DNA of 64,000 nt. Origin: Apus apus. Its lineage: Eukaryota > Chordata > Aves > Apodiformes > Apodidae. The stretch covers positions 168,732,274 through 168,796,273 of the forward strand of contig NC_067282.1 in assembly GCF_020740795.1 (NCBI RefSeq), written 5' to 3'. Of the stretch, positions 10,461 to 23,275 are shown one piece after another. The position numbers and the translations under genes were made by a program. Position 1 is the stretch's first letter. Each line of letters begins with the position of its first letter. The notes under the pieces were generated by a model. It did no database searches. It saw only the letters and a list, made by a program, of their open reading frames with translations, and was not told the DNA's origin.

Positions 10461-13400
10461 TTCATGTTTTTTCATGCTAAAAGAAGACTGGTGACCAGTG
10501 CAATACAAAGGAGAGCTTGTCCCATTTTTATAGCTCCCTTAGATGCTTTGCTGCCAGCTGCTCTGAGAGGGTACCACAGCAGAGGAACCTAACATAAACA
10601 ACTACCCAACACAACCTTAGCATAACTTTTTTAGCATTTACAACTCATCAGCAAACTAAATGGAAGAAGCAAAGCTTTTTAAGACTGGTTTAATAGCTCA
10701 AATGTAATAAATAGAGCCACACAGAAACGTGTATCCTAACAAGGCATGTAAGAGCAGGAAGACCTATATGACCCCTTGAGTATACTACAGGTCTAACAAA
10801 GACATACAAACAGTTCCGTTCTTATTAAACATACCAGAACACATGATCCTTCTGGTTTCATTTTGTTTTCAATTTGTGCATGTAAGTCTATAGAATACAT
10901 TATGAATGCCATCTTACTCTAAAAATAGTTTTTCAATATGAATAATTGAATGCAACAAGGCAGTCCTTTTGTTCACCTTAAAGAAGACAAGGTTTATAGT
11001 AAAAGTAATTTGTTTAAGAAAATACGTCCCTCAGTTGTTTTACCAAAAAATTGGTCAGACCATGGAAAAATCTATAAGCATCCAACATACTTTTATCAGC
11101 AGTTATGCCATCACAGCATCACAGCTCTGTCATTCTGCTGCTTGGGCAGGAAAGCTAGAAGAAATAATTTCATTTTGTTTAAATGCTCCATGTTAGGAGA
11201 CAGTTCATACAGACAACTTGGCTCCTCTGCAGAATCCCATTTACCCAAACCCTGTCACACAGCATCTGTGCTCAGCTTTGGGGCAACAGAGATTCACATT
11301 TTATTGGTCCCTCGGGGGGGCCACCATGTGACTTTGGACAGTCAGTGTTTCCACTGAATTTTATTGAAAAGATCGTTACTTGTCTATTCCATTTTTAAAC
11401 CATTTTTTAAAATGTGTTTTAAGATGAAGCTGTTGACTGGTATCTGTTTAATATCTGCCTTGCTACAGATAATAGCTTTAGTAGGAACTTGAGACATGCG
11501 AGGAAAGCAACACATAATCCTCACTCTTTTTGCTCACTCAACTTGTTTTAACTGGCTGAAGAAATACAGTAAGACAGTATTTTTGACAATAAAATTATTC
11601 GTTCCGATGAAAGCCTTCCAAGTGAGCAAAAAGTGGAGAAATGTTCAAAGTTTTTGATAGAAAACAGAAGAATGAGCAGTTTTGAGTTATTTTCAGCTCT
11701 TTAATTAACTTTTTTAAAATATTAACAATTATAGGGCCATCAACTTTATTTTTTAATTGTAAAAACTAGTAAGTTACTATCAAAATATTTTTCCATAAAT
11801 CTTATTAAGAAAAAAGAGCTATTTCCCTTCTCTTATTTTAATGCTTTAAAGTTTGGCTACTTTTACTTGGGAAAATAAACCTGATTTGCAAGGAGGAAGA
11901 AGCACAAATTGCCCAGTATATACTTTAATAGACTGAGCTGCTATTATTCAAAAGCCAGAATGTCTGACATTGGTGACAGAAAAAATTCCTATCCCTGAAA
12001 TACTGAAATGTCAGAAAATACAGACCCACATGGAAAAGTGCCACATGGTTAAATCTGTAAAATTTGGTTCTCATAAAAATTGAAGGATGGGTACAATGAA
12101 CATTTGCCTAAATTTTCACAAATTTTCCCACATTTTCTTGAAAGCTCTCAGAGACCCAAAGAATATGTTGTAGAATTTAAAGGCCACATGAGCCAAAAAT
12201 GCTGCTATTAGAAGAGTATCACCCTGAGAACTGAACTGGCTCGTGAACAAAGGCATATATGCAATTAATGTATAATTGCATGCATGAAGCTGAGCACATA
12301 AATGTGTGCAACTTAGATGTTGTTTGTAATTACTTATACATAATTTGTATATATGTTTAATAAAACCAGTTTTTATGTATTGGCTATATAGCTACAGACT
12401 GCATGTGCTAATTTGTACACATTCATCTGCTGGGCTTATTTTCCCCTGTGTTAGTAGGAATGTTATCCCCATAATATGCTGATTTTTTTTTTTTCCTGGA
12501 ATCATCTTTTGGATTTCACAGCCAGCTTCAGAGTAAGTGACTAGCCTGTGGCTGTGATCCATGGTGTATTGTCAGATTTTTGTCTGTGCCCTTGGCCCCA
12601 CAAGTACTTACTCCTGGGAGGAGCTCACTAACTAGAAAGTGTTTACAGGATGTAAGTGATTAATATTATTAATTGACCTTCTTGGCCCAGAGAAATGCAT
12701 TTCTCTTTTCAACTTGATGGCGTTTCTCCACCTGTCAGTAACTTGCCAACTAATGAATTATTTTCAGATTTCAGCAGGCATCAAAAGGGAAGCAGCCAGG
12801 TGGCAAGAAGGGCCGCGGTCACTGGCCACCATCCCTTGAGCAGGCAGACAGCTCTTCCTCATACATCTTCTTCCAGTCTCTGTGGATGACAAATATATAT
12901 CACTTTAAACAAAGGCTTAATGTATTGCTATCAGTTGGTATATAGCTGAGTAGGGAAGCCTTTCAGAAACCATGCCCTGCTGGTGTTTATATTAAGCCAG
13001 AACTGAAGCAGGGACAGTGTAGGGCAGTTATAGCCCATACCATAGCCAGTCTGGACAATTTGGAGGCCAAGAGTTGAGGGGAAGAACCACTGGGAAGCGG
13101 TGAAAGTAAGAGGTGGATATAAGAGAAGTGTGGGAGCCTGTTTTGTAGCACCATGGAGCAGGAAGGGACATCAGAAGCAGGACAGAGGTGAGATGGTTTG
13201 ACATGAAGGAATGGAGATGAGGTTTATGCAGGAATGAAGTCTTACAATTGAGAAGATCCTGCATGTAACACATCAGATGGATGGCAGTACAGGGAGCTGA
13301 AAAAGGAGTGGGTGAAGTATCTGCAAGGAAGGTGTATCTTAGAAGCACCACTTTGGCTGGCCTGAAATGAGGGGCAGCAAGTTATTCTTTTGAGGAGTCA

Positions 13401-13617
13401 GCTGAAGAGCAAGGAAGAGACTGAGGAATTAACTGAATGAGGGAAAGAGGAACAATAAAGATGGTCTAATAAACACATGGACATCAGGCAGAGAGGGTAG
13501 AAAAATCAAAACCAAATCAGATGTTCCAACTTCATGTAGTAAGATATTTAGAAGCCAAGTTGGGAAGCAGAAAAGAATCAAAGCAATTCGTATTGAGCCA
13601 TCATAATTATACTTAGA

Positions 13618-13995
13618 AGCACAGAATCATTGAATAATTTGGGTTGGAAGGGACCTTAAAGATCATCTTATTCCAACCTCACTGCCATGGACAGTGGACA
13701 CTTCCCACTAGACCAGGTTGCTCAAAGCTCCATCCAACCTGGCCTTGAACACTTCCACAACTTCACTGGGTAACCTGTTCCAGTGCCTCATCACCGTCAC
13801 AGGAAAGAATTTCTTCCTAATATCCAGTCTAAACCTACCCTCTTTTAGTTTTAAACTGTTACCCTTTGTCCTGTTGCTACATGCCTTTATAAAATGCTAC
13901 TCTCCAGTCTTCCTGTAGGCCCCTTCAGGTACTGGAAGGCTGCTAGATGGTCTCCCATTAACTTTGCCTTATCTTCAACCAGAAAAGTAAGAGGA
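13618..13995 (-). repeat. CR1 retroposon 3' part (minus)
   Basis: It starts with the inverted tail (cacagaatcattgaataattt) and continues through ggttggaagggaccttaaag, gaccaggttgctcaaagctc, agaatttcttcctaatatcc and cctgtaggccccttcaggta, the standard order of an inverted CR1 3' end. It lies inside a PTPRR intron, antisense to the gene. Confidence 0.9.
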
Positions 13996-15485
13996 CAGCT
14001 TCCCCTGCTTGGTGAACCCATGTAAAGATCTGCTGTTGGGTGCATCCTTGGCAAGCTGTTAGGGACCTTGTCCCTGTTCCTGTAAAAAAAAAAAACAACA
14101 ATGAACCCATGGCAGCCAGTCATGCTGGGCAGGACCAGACCTTGGGTCTGAAGGACAGTGGCCATGCATTGCATCTGTGCCAAAGTTCTGGGCAGGGCTG
14201 TGCCTGTGGAATTAGAAACAGGCTGATTTTGGACAAAAATCCTTAAGATTTTCCGGTGGTGCAAGTCAAAGGAGGTTTGCACTGAATAGGGTAGGAACAT
14301 ATCCTTTGTGTCTCCTCATGTTCCTGTGTGTCTGTATGAGGTAATTACTTAATATGCTGCTGTCTCTTTGGATAAATGTCCCAGGCTAGCAAAGAAGTTT
14401 TCAAGTCTCTAGTAATGACTGTGCTTTTAAGTAGAAGTATTAATTTACTGAAGACCAAATTCCAGCTTACCCTAAGATAATTTAAATAGTGCTGGCCAAA
14501 AAAAATCAGTGAAAAATGGGATCTGAATCAACTGAAGCATTTTTAAAATGGGATTTTGCCAGATTGTTTTGGTTGGTAAAACACCCTTCACAATCAAAAA
14601 GAAAAACTCTACATGTTTCATCTTGCCATTTTCCAAGTGTTGTTTTTATTCAACTGTAAGAGCACTGTTTGAGGATCTCAAAGATAAATATATTGTCCCC
14701 TCCCACCTTTAGACCAACTGAAACATTGGTCAATGAAAAATTGGAGGCTTTTTCTTTTTGTGCTGACAAAGAATTAAAAAAAAAAAACAGCAATTTTAAG
14801 TTGATCAGAAGTATATCATTTGTATATTTTTGGAACTTCAAGCAAACTGTCACATTATTTACTTGTACATCTGCATATTTAAAGAAGACAACATGGATTA
14901 GTCACTAAAAGATCAAAATGGGAATTGAAAGCTTCAGATTTTATTATTTTTATTATTTTTATTACACTTTTGAATCACTGAATGCGAAAGACTAAGCCAC
15001 TTCATTCTAATAGATTCCATAAAAAGCAGTTGAAGTTTTTGACTGACATTGTTAAGGGGTTTTCACGAAATTAAAAAAAAATAAATGTTTCTCATCACTT
15101 AATATTTAATTATTGCGAAAGTTCCTCCCTCAATTGTGGTGAAAGTTCCTCCCCCAGTTATGTAAAACATGCTTTTCTCCTACAGTACTGCACTCTTCAA
15201 CTCCACTTTCCTAGAACTATTGTGTGTTTTAACTTCTCTCCTACTCCTGCAAAAACTTTGCTTTTAATAATTCATAAGAAGTGTTCCTTGGAAGTCACCC
15301 GTTCAATATGCAACTCCCTGTGTTTATTAAAGGAAGGGTGTTGACAGGCTTGAGGTGGGAACCACTTTTCTTCTTAATAACTTTGATGTCAAAAGACAGT
15401 TGTGTAAAAGCAGATGGCCTTCTGGTGATAATTTCCTGCATGGCTCTTTTGGAAACACCAATCTGATTTAATTTATTTTTTATAG

Positions 15486-15570
15486 GAAATACCAATGAAT
15501 TTTGTGGATCCCAAAGAAATTGACATCCCGAGTCATGGAACTAAAAACCGCTATAAAACAATTTTGCCAA
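15486..15570 (+). CDS. PTPRR: PTPRR exon: start of PTP catalytic domain, pTyr-recognition loop
   Basis: An 85-base exon, phase 0 in and phase 1 out, with donor gtaagt. It encodes residues 63-90, EIPMNFVDPKEIDIP followed by KNRYKTILP. KNRY (82-85) is the phosphotyrosine-recognition loop of classical tyrosine phosphatases, whose tyrosine stacks on the substrate ring and sets pocket depth. The exon joins in frame to the preceding one through ...TEFM|EIPM. It is too short to stand out as an isolated open frame and was located by family similarity and splice sites. Confidence 0.96.
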
Positions 15571-18500
15571 GTAAGTGAGTTAGCCCGTGGTTTCCTACTG
15601 TGACATGTAGTCCTGCTTTGAGAACATTGCTGTGAAAATCTAGCAGTCTTTATCTTTGATCATTGTGTACCTGTTCATAAATGTATTTATATTCTATATA
15701 GAAAGACAACAAAAACCCAGTGCTGTAGGACTGGCAAATGCAGAGCTCTGACTGGATGCCTTAGTAGGTACACGCTTTGTCAGCAGCCCAACCACATGCT
15801 GAACGGCAGCCTGGATGCAGGCTGGCTTTCTCTGGAAGACAGCTCAGTGTGGGAAACTGTTCTTTTCTTCCCCACATGTCTAAACAGGTAGATGGGTAGA
15901 GAGACATCTGATGAGCCTCACAGTATCTCCCCCTGATTTGGAGGATAAGAGAACCAAGACTCTTACCTTCGTCACAACCCACACCATCTTCCAGTCATCT
16001 AATTCCCTCTCGTTGGTCCAAGCTACTTGGGATCCTGCCCAACATGAAGTGGCTCAGACTAAAAAAATGCAAACACATCCTATCCTTTCTTGTAGTGGAC
16101 TTCCATTTTTCTAGGCCCTTTGGTGTTTTTCTTCTGCCGGCACCACATGGCTTTGTGGAAATCTGTTTACATTAGTCATAAAGCTACCCTCACACAATGC
16201 TGTTGCGTCATTGCTGTAAACTTGTTACTGCTTTACTATGCTGCTTCTGTATTTTCACTGGCCCAAATTATTTGTTTCTGACAAAGTAACAATTGCTTTG
16301 TTATAATTAGAGGTGACTGAAAACTTCTCAATGAATAGTTTTCCTTCAAAACACACATTTCTCTGAAATGCAACTCTTTTAATAACATTTTTTGTGGGAT
16401 AATGAGGTCTTCCCCTTTTCTTTTATTAATAATTTTATTTTCTGGTCAGTTTCAAAACAGGCTGCAGAAGTTTTAACACTGCACTAAATATAGACATTAA
16501 TAGTTGTTTTTTTATAATATTTTGACATCACCAAAGTCAAAAAGTGCAGTGATTCAAAACGTTGGGAGACACTCCCGCAGAAAAATGTAAACATATCCCT
16601 TTTGCTCAGGTTTGGAATGAATAATACTTTTAAAATGACGGCATATCCTATCAAGTAGAAATTTGTTTTCTAATCATCTCTATAATGTCCTTGTAGGCCT
16701 GTGTTATATAGTAGCTATACAAATTCATACACTTCAAATGACAAGATTTCTCTCAGCAAGTCTAAATCCTTGTAATCTGTTCCAACATACAAAAGCCTTG
16801 CAGTCAAATTAATGAAAACTGATGGCCTTGAGCTGCTAAGCTGGTCTCCAAAATGTGATATGTAGTTGGGAAAGAAGCTAGGTTTGTGGAGTCCTTGCTT
16901 CCCTTCAGCCCCCAGTAAAATTCCCATTAAATTCAATATTAGTTCATCTATTGCCACCAGTAGCTGTGTGCAGCTGAGTGCAGTGGAGGAATATTGAAAG
17001 AAGTTAAAGAAAATAACTGAATGCAAGTTATATACCAAGTAATAAAAAAAAATCAGCATCCCTTAGCGTCTGGCCCAGTGTCAACAGGATGTACAGGGAA
17101 GGTGAAGTCCTGACCCCTTTGACGACAGCGGGACTTTTGCCATCAGCTGCAGTGGAGCCAGGATATCTCCAAGCCTCCCTCCCTGACAAGTGGAATTTTG
17201 GAAGATGTTCTCCCTTCCCATAGTATCTCGCATCCAAGCTGCCCCAGTCACCGTCAGCTTTGCCTTCAGCAGTGCCTTGCAAATGCAATGAGTCCTGTTT
17301 CACTGCAGCATGTGTTTTGAATCAGGACATGACAGCTGGGCCATGGTTGATGCTGAAGAGCTTTGAGAACCAGCATGCCTTTGTGTTTTCATCTCCAGTT
17401 AGCCAGGACAGGCTGCTGACTCCCAGGCACATGTTCAGTCCAAGCACGCTGCCGGTGCGCACCACGGCTACTCACTGACAGGCACTTTGTAACCACCTTT
17501 GACAGAAATCCAACAGTCTGTTGTGTGTTAGCACCAGGCTGTTTCAAAGAAGGTATTTTGAGGATTGAGGCACATGCTCATAATAAATACTCACACACCC
17601 CACACCCAGTCTGAGAGGGTTTGGAAACGATTTGAGTGATTAAATTGAACAGCCTTCCTGGTTTCCTGCTCCAGTGATAGCAACCCGCTGCTTCACATGC
17701 CCATGTCAGTTTTTCCATTCTCAGTGCTGGGTGTATCTGCTGAATTGTGGCACCTGTGGTGACAAGTGATGTTTGAGATGATGGATTATCTCCTAAAAAT
17801 GCCCAGTCCTGCCAGCTCCACCCTCTGCACTGTGGAGGATGTTCTCTTTTTCTAAGAGATAATTCTGTGAAAGGGTGCAGAAGGGCAGGTTTTTGGTAAC
17901 AGATAGTACCAGCTAAACATACTCATGTGAAATAAAATGCCTGCCTAATGAAAATTATTCTGTATGGAAAACTATACCATGCAAGAAATGTTCCATTTCT
18001 ATAAAATATGTTTCAGTGGCAGTATAACACAGCCAACACTCTCACATAAACACCAGGATGCCTCCTTAAATTTTCTAACTGTTATTTGCTTTGTAATAAT
18101 AAGCTAATACATGTAACAAGGGGACAGTGTGGGATCAGAGGCAAGTGTCTTCACTGTTCCTTAAAATCACTGTTTCTCTGTCTCTCCTCCTGGCCTCACC
18201 CACTGGTCCTGTCAAACCCTTCCTGGTGTCTTCAGCAGCATTCCCTCTGCCATCCACCTACGGCATTTCTCACCCCCTCTGAGCAGCTTCCCAATTCTGC
18301 ACACAGATTTTCCAGTCTTTCACCGTGTTCACATCCTTGTGGGAGACCATCGGCCTCGCTGCTCCCTCCTCATCCTCTTGCTCCACATCATCACCTTTTT
18401 CTGCTGTCCCCTGCAGCCTCTGCTACATGTCACAGCAACAGGACCTCATGTTCAAAGCCCTGTGTATTTTCCCCTTCCTATCTCACTTTTCCACCTCAAA

Positions 18501-19444
18501 CCAGAAGCAGAATTCCTGTGGTGCTACAGAGCGGACAAAGGAACAAGTGGCTTAACACTGTTCTCTGGGTATCTTTGTGTGTGGAACACACACAAGGTAC
18601 CTGGATGTCATTCCTTACCCCTTTCTGAAGAATAGCTTCGGGCAAAAGCCTTCAAAAAAACACTCACAGAACAGCAGTTTCACAGTAACATTAAGGTAGA
18701 AAGCACTTGGTGGGTGAGACCCACAAATCCACAAGATGTTGCATGAAGTCCTTGTGCTAAAACTGATTCTGGCACTCCAGTTAAGGACAAGGGGAAACTT
18801 AAATCTAAATTGCATGAACAAAGCACTTTCTTTTGTGAGCTTATAGACAGATGCTGGAAAACCATTCTCTTGATGCTGAGAATTTTCAAGCTCCCTTGCG
18901 CTACAGGCCTGACTACAAAGGGTCATGTTTCCTCCATTCCTGCTCTCTAATGAAGGCAAAAGCCTCGCCAGCAGGCTTTCAATTACCAAAGGAAAAAATC
19001 ATATTTATAAAGCAGGAGTAAGTCTCAGCAGAATTCAACATGGGTTCATCAAAGCAATTTTGTGTCCAGATGAGTCAACAAAACGTGTCCTAGTTCTGGT
19101 GACCAGTATCATAACATCTATATTATTTCTAAAAAGCCATTATTATAATAATTGATCTGTGTTAGACTGCATAGTTGAAAGTGCAAATGGATGTTAAGCA
19201 AACCTTATTTTTAGTGAATAAGAAAGATTTCCTTTGCATGAATAAAACTGTATTTTGTAACACCAACGCACATTTTAAAATGCAGAAGCACTCACCATGA
19301 TAAATCTGCTAAGTTTTCCATTGAGAAATCCTGGACTACATTGGAAATACCAGGAGAATATTCAGATGAGATTTAAAAAAAAAATGCATAATTTACAGGT
19401 GTTTATACATCAAGTATTTTGAGGCAGTTGTGTTCTTTGCAAGC

Positions 19445-19835
19445 AGGGACATCTTACATTAGAACAGATTGCTCAGAGCCCCATCAAGCTTGACCTTGAA
19501 TGTCTCCAGGGATGGGACCCCCACCACTTCTGTAGGCAACTGGTTCCAGTGATCCACCACCCTCATGTTAAAGAATTTTTTCTTAATGTCCAACCTGAAT
19601 CTACCCTTTTCTAGCTTAAAACCATTACCCCTTGTCCTATTGCTACATGCCCTTGTGAACAGGTCTTCCCCAGCCTTCTGATAGGCTCCTTTCAGATATT
19701 GGAAGGTCACCCCCCAGAGTCTTCTTTTCTTCAGGCTGAACAACCACGACTTTCTCAGCCTGTCTTCCTAAAAGAAGTGCTCCAGTTCTCTGATCATTTT
19801 CGTTGCCCTCCTCTGGACATGCTCCAACAGGGGGG
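19445..19835 (-). repeat. CR1 retroposon internal fragment (minus)
   Basis: Inverted CR1 sequence without its terminal octamers. It passes through gagccccatcaagcttgacc, aaagaattttttcttaatgt, attaccccttgtcctattgc, ttcttcaggctgaacaacca and ccctcctctggacatgctcc. The minus-strand open frame here (19459-19743, 94 codons) is the CR1 ORF remnant. Confidence 0.9.
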
Positions 19836-20240
19836 TAACACTTTCTTTAGCCTTCCTTTTCTGGTTTACACACCTGTAGAAGCCCCTCTTGTTTTTCCTT
19901 ACATCTGTTGCCAAGTTCAGCTCCAGCTACACCTTGGCCTTCCTGACCTCATCCCTACACAACCAGGAAATGTCCCTATACTCTTCCCATGATACCTGTC
20001 CCCACTTCCACAGCTTGTGTAGGTCCATTTTGCCTTTTAGTTTGACCAGCAGCTCTCAACTCAGGCATGCTGGTCTCCTGCCTTCTTTCCCTGATTTCCT
20101 ACACCTGGGGATTGAGACCTCTTGCACTTTATGGAAAACACCCTTAAAGATCTGCCAGCTCTGTTCTGCTCCCTTGTCCCTGAGGGCTGTTTCCCACAGA
20201 GTCCTATTTACTAGCTCCTTGAAGAGTTGGAATTAAAAGC
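19836..20240. repeat. Repeat-like block of uncertain family next to CR1
   Basis: This block follows the CR1 without a clear gap. It contains phrases such as tctgttgccaagttcagctc, gtttgaccagcagctctcaa, tctgccagctctgttctgct and agctccttgaagagttggaa, which I recall as recurring in avian interspersed repeats. I cannot assign it to a family; it may be a 5'-ward LINE segment or a separate element. Its open frames on the plus strand are not supported as a gene. Confidence 0.35.
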
Positions 20241-23195
20241 CTACTCCCCACCTGGCAGAGATTGGCAATGCTGGTATGATTCTTCCATATTCTGTGTTAC
20301 AACGTTTACCAAATAATACCATAATATCATCATTTATAGACTGCAAGGGGGTGTTTAAATTCCAAAATGTTTCAGTATTTGAAAGATGTGTGATCAGCTG
20401 GGCTGCAGGTGTGAGAGCAATCTGCCTCACAAATTTTTTTGTTTCCTTTCCAGCTCACAAAACAGTAATTCCTTAAGGGCTGCTCTTCTCACAGTATTTC
20501 AGTCCTACTGTTGGTATGGCAAGTAGAACTGGGAGTAACAAATTACTTATCTTGTAAATGCTACAAATACAAAGACTCCCATGCCCTAAAGAACTTAAAA
20601 CATGGTAGCAGTCTAAATGGCAGAAGGAAAAGCTGCGGCAGCACTTTGTATCCACTGCACAATGAAGAGCCTTTTCAATGGACAGAGTCCTGTGTCTATA
20701 TTAGAAAGCGTTCTTCATGGAGTGGATGAACCTCCAGTATCAACGGCAGTGAGGGAGGCTGGCTGGCAGTGACCAACCTGTTCCCTGTACTGGGCAGTTT
20801 CATGGGGCAAGCTACAGCCCCTTTAACTGCCTCCTATTCCTCCAGCTTGATAAATTCACACCAGTATTTATCTCTTAAAAATGGAATTAGAAGCTTCTTC
20901 TCCTCTAATGGGAGAGCTGTTCCAGACTTCCTAGATTCACAAAAGAAAATGGCAGTAATCTGGCCTCTGCCAAAACTGTAGGGGGCATTTGTTATTAGTA
21001 ATTGCAAGTGCTTAACAGCTCTGCTGAGTTTCAAGATGCTTTACAAACATTGATGAATTCAGCCTTGCAGCCACCATCTGTGTCTTTCTGCTGTAGCTTC
21101 AGACTCTCAGGCTTTACCATCCTTGAGGAAAAGATTATTCCCTCCAAGGTATTTGTCATCCAGGAGGAAGCTAATTACTTCCATTTGTGGCTGATGATTG
21201 CTTAGTGGCTCTGGTTCTTTAGTGGTGCTCAGGTTTTTCTCATTTCAGAGCTAAGTTTACAGCATTTACCTATTTCATAACTGATCAGGACTGTAAATTT
21301 ATAAAAGATTCCCCTTCAGAAGCAGTGTTTGTTTAGTTGATTGGAGTTGGAAGGAGGTCTCAGAAATCGTGAAACTGATTTAGCTGCTCCTTAGTAATAG
21401 AGGTTTTTATCCCAAGAACTGGCAATTAAGCTGGATGTTGAGTCTACTTGGAAGAGGTTTTTTAAGGTAGGGGTCAAGCCACACCAAAATCAGAGGCATT
21501 GTGTGAACTGGAGGAAGTGGGTGTTTTTCCAAGGCTATGTAGCCTGAGGCATTTGTGGAAATGGCTAATAATCACTCCGTGCTGAAAAGGAATGAGAGGT
21601 TTCCTGTCCTCATATTGTTGAGGGGAAAAAAAAAAGAAAAAAAAAAGCTCTAAGTGAAAAAATTGGGAAAGTTAGTACAAAGAGATTTTAATGCAAGTTA
21701 ACTAGGGTTCACCTGTGCTATTAATGCAGAGAATGAGACTTCCATGCACAGACTCTGAACTAGAAGTCATGCATTCATTTGCACATTTTAAGACACATAC
21801 TTTCAAAACACAAACCTGGGTCCTACAAAGGCTCCATTCCTGTTCAAGGCACTCCTGTGACCTCCAGTGGGATAAGGACCTCAAGAGTGTTCAGGATCAT
21901 CTCTCTTCTTCCTTTGATTTGCAGAGGTTTTATCTTGTTCTTAGAACAAGATAAAAGTCACAAAAGGAATCCGAAGCAACTCTGAAAATGCCAGTTTTTA
22001 CTACAGCATATGTACACCAATTAGATATTTCTTGTTTAAACAGCAGGGCCACATGATAAATGGCATTTTCTTACCATTCTCCAGTTCAGCATCCAGGTAT
22101 GTATCTTCAAACACTGCCTAGATTGCACTCAGCAAAGCAGCTCTCCTGAGACTCTTTCCAAACCAATAGGTGCCTGAATACTGTCAAAAAGCTGCTGATT
22201 CTAATTATTTAAGCAAATTGCCAGAAGAAAATACTTTTTTTTTTTTAGTACAGAAATATTTCTTTATAATTCTGTCAACAGTAGAATATTTTTTCAGAAA
22301 ACATGAAAAAATAAGAAAGTAAAAATGTGCCCCTAGACAGCCACAAGATAGGCACTTTATTTCCCCTTCTCCTTATCCCTTTCTGTTATAGGCTGTGTAA
22401 TTGAGAATTTACTGGCTTAGATTCCAAAAGGCTAATACATGGGGAATCACATCATCACAAATAAGCAACAAGAGCTTCCTTTGCAGGAGGGATTTAGTAA
22501 ACCCCAGCTTTCTACTCAACAGGCCCCCACTGAGTTCTAGATAATCCAAGGCTGTGAACGACAGAGGAGTGTGAAGGAAAATGTTCCTGTGTTTTGGCAT
22601 TGTGTCTTCAGTCTAGTATACATGAATGGTCACAAACTGCCAGATGAGAACACAGGACTGAAGGGAAGGATATGGATTACCTAGTCCAGACCCTTGCAGA
22701 GAATTTACATTGGTATAAAAGAACACATGGCTGATTTCATTCCAGGCAGAGGGATCTTTTCTTCGTTTAAATCCAGCTATACTTACTGGAACCGTAAAGC
22801 TTCAGGCAAAGATGAAAGTTGGATCCAAAGGACTTGGTGTAATTATCCAGCACTGTACAATGATGTGACACAGGTTTCAGACATAGTCTGGGCAGGTCAG
22901 CTTGATACTCAGTACAGCAGACTAGATCTTGCTGAATGTTGCCTGGACCTGATCATGTTGCTTCCATGTCCACAGCTTAGTGAGATACTTCTACACAACC
23001 TACCACTGTGCACTATAGATGCACCTTAGTTATATATGATGATTCTTTGCAGCAGGAAGAATTTAATTCATAATGCTTTAGTGCGTAACAACCCCAAATA
23101 CAGTAGATTGTTTACTTCGACAAGTCTTTGATTCACTGTAAAAATCTTCTAATTATGGGTTTTCTTTTCAATTTCCATCTTCCTTGTCCTTTTAG

Positions 23196-23275
23196 ATCCT
23201 CTAAGCAGAGTGTATCTGACACCAAAAAATCCATCTGACTCCTTGAGTACCTACATAAATGCTAACTACATTAGG
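23196..23275 (+). CDS. PTPRR: PTPRR exon: catalytic domain, YINANYI segment
   Basis: An 80-base exon, phase 1 in (two bases complete Asn) and phase 0 out, with donor gtaagt. It encodes NPLSRVYLTPKN and then STYINANYIR (residues 91-117). The DYINANYI-type motif is a core strand of classical phosphatase domains. The usual Asp before YINA is Thr here, with Ser-Thr replacing the Asp seen in many family members; as I recall human PTPRR also has STYINANYI, so this is a family trait rather than damage. Confidence 0.95.

Larger units (their letters stand above)
8765..15485 (+). other. PTPRR: PTPRR intron
   Basis: A 6.7-kb intron with donor gtaagt and acceptor ttttttatag. It contains an old CR1/L3-like relic (about 9670-10460) and a minus-strand CR1 copy (13618-13995). 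A purine-rich unclassified block lies near 13020-13500, and an A/T-rich (TTATT)n tract near 14938-14968. The many short frames here overlap on both strands, have no recognisable domain and are not supported as genes. Confidence 0.85.
15571..23195 (+). other. PTPRR: PTPRR intron
   Basis: A 7.6-kb intron with acceptor tgtccttttag. It holds a minus-strand CR1 (19445-19835) followed by an unclassified repeat-like block (19836-20240), a pyrimidine-rich stretch (about 18150-18510) and an A-rich tract (21627-21648). The pyrimidine-rich stretch allows a 180-codon open frame (18086-18628), but its composition (Ser/Pro/Leu/Cys) is what CT-rich DNA gives by chance, and all forward frames there are long. 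No exon was found. Confidence 0.85.

Noticed and set aside
18086..18628. 180-codon plus-strand open frame
   Set aside because: It lies in a pyrimidine-rich stretch where other forward frames are also long. The product is Ser/Pro/Leu/Cys low-complexity with no signature, and it is inside a PTPRR intron.
18985..19115. Possible further LINE reverse-transcriptase relic (caacatgggttcatcaaagc)
   Set aside because: Only about 30 bases resemble the CR1 'QHGF' region; there is not enough surrounding similarity to call it.
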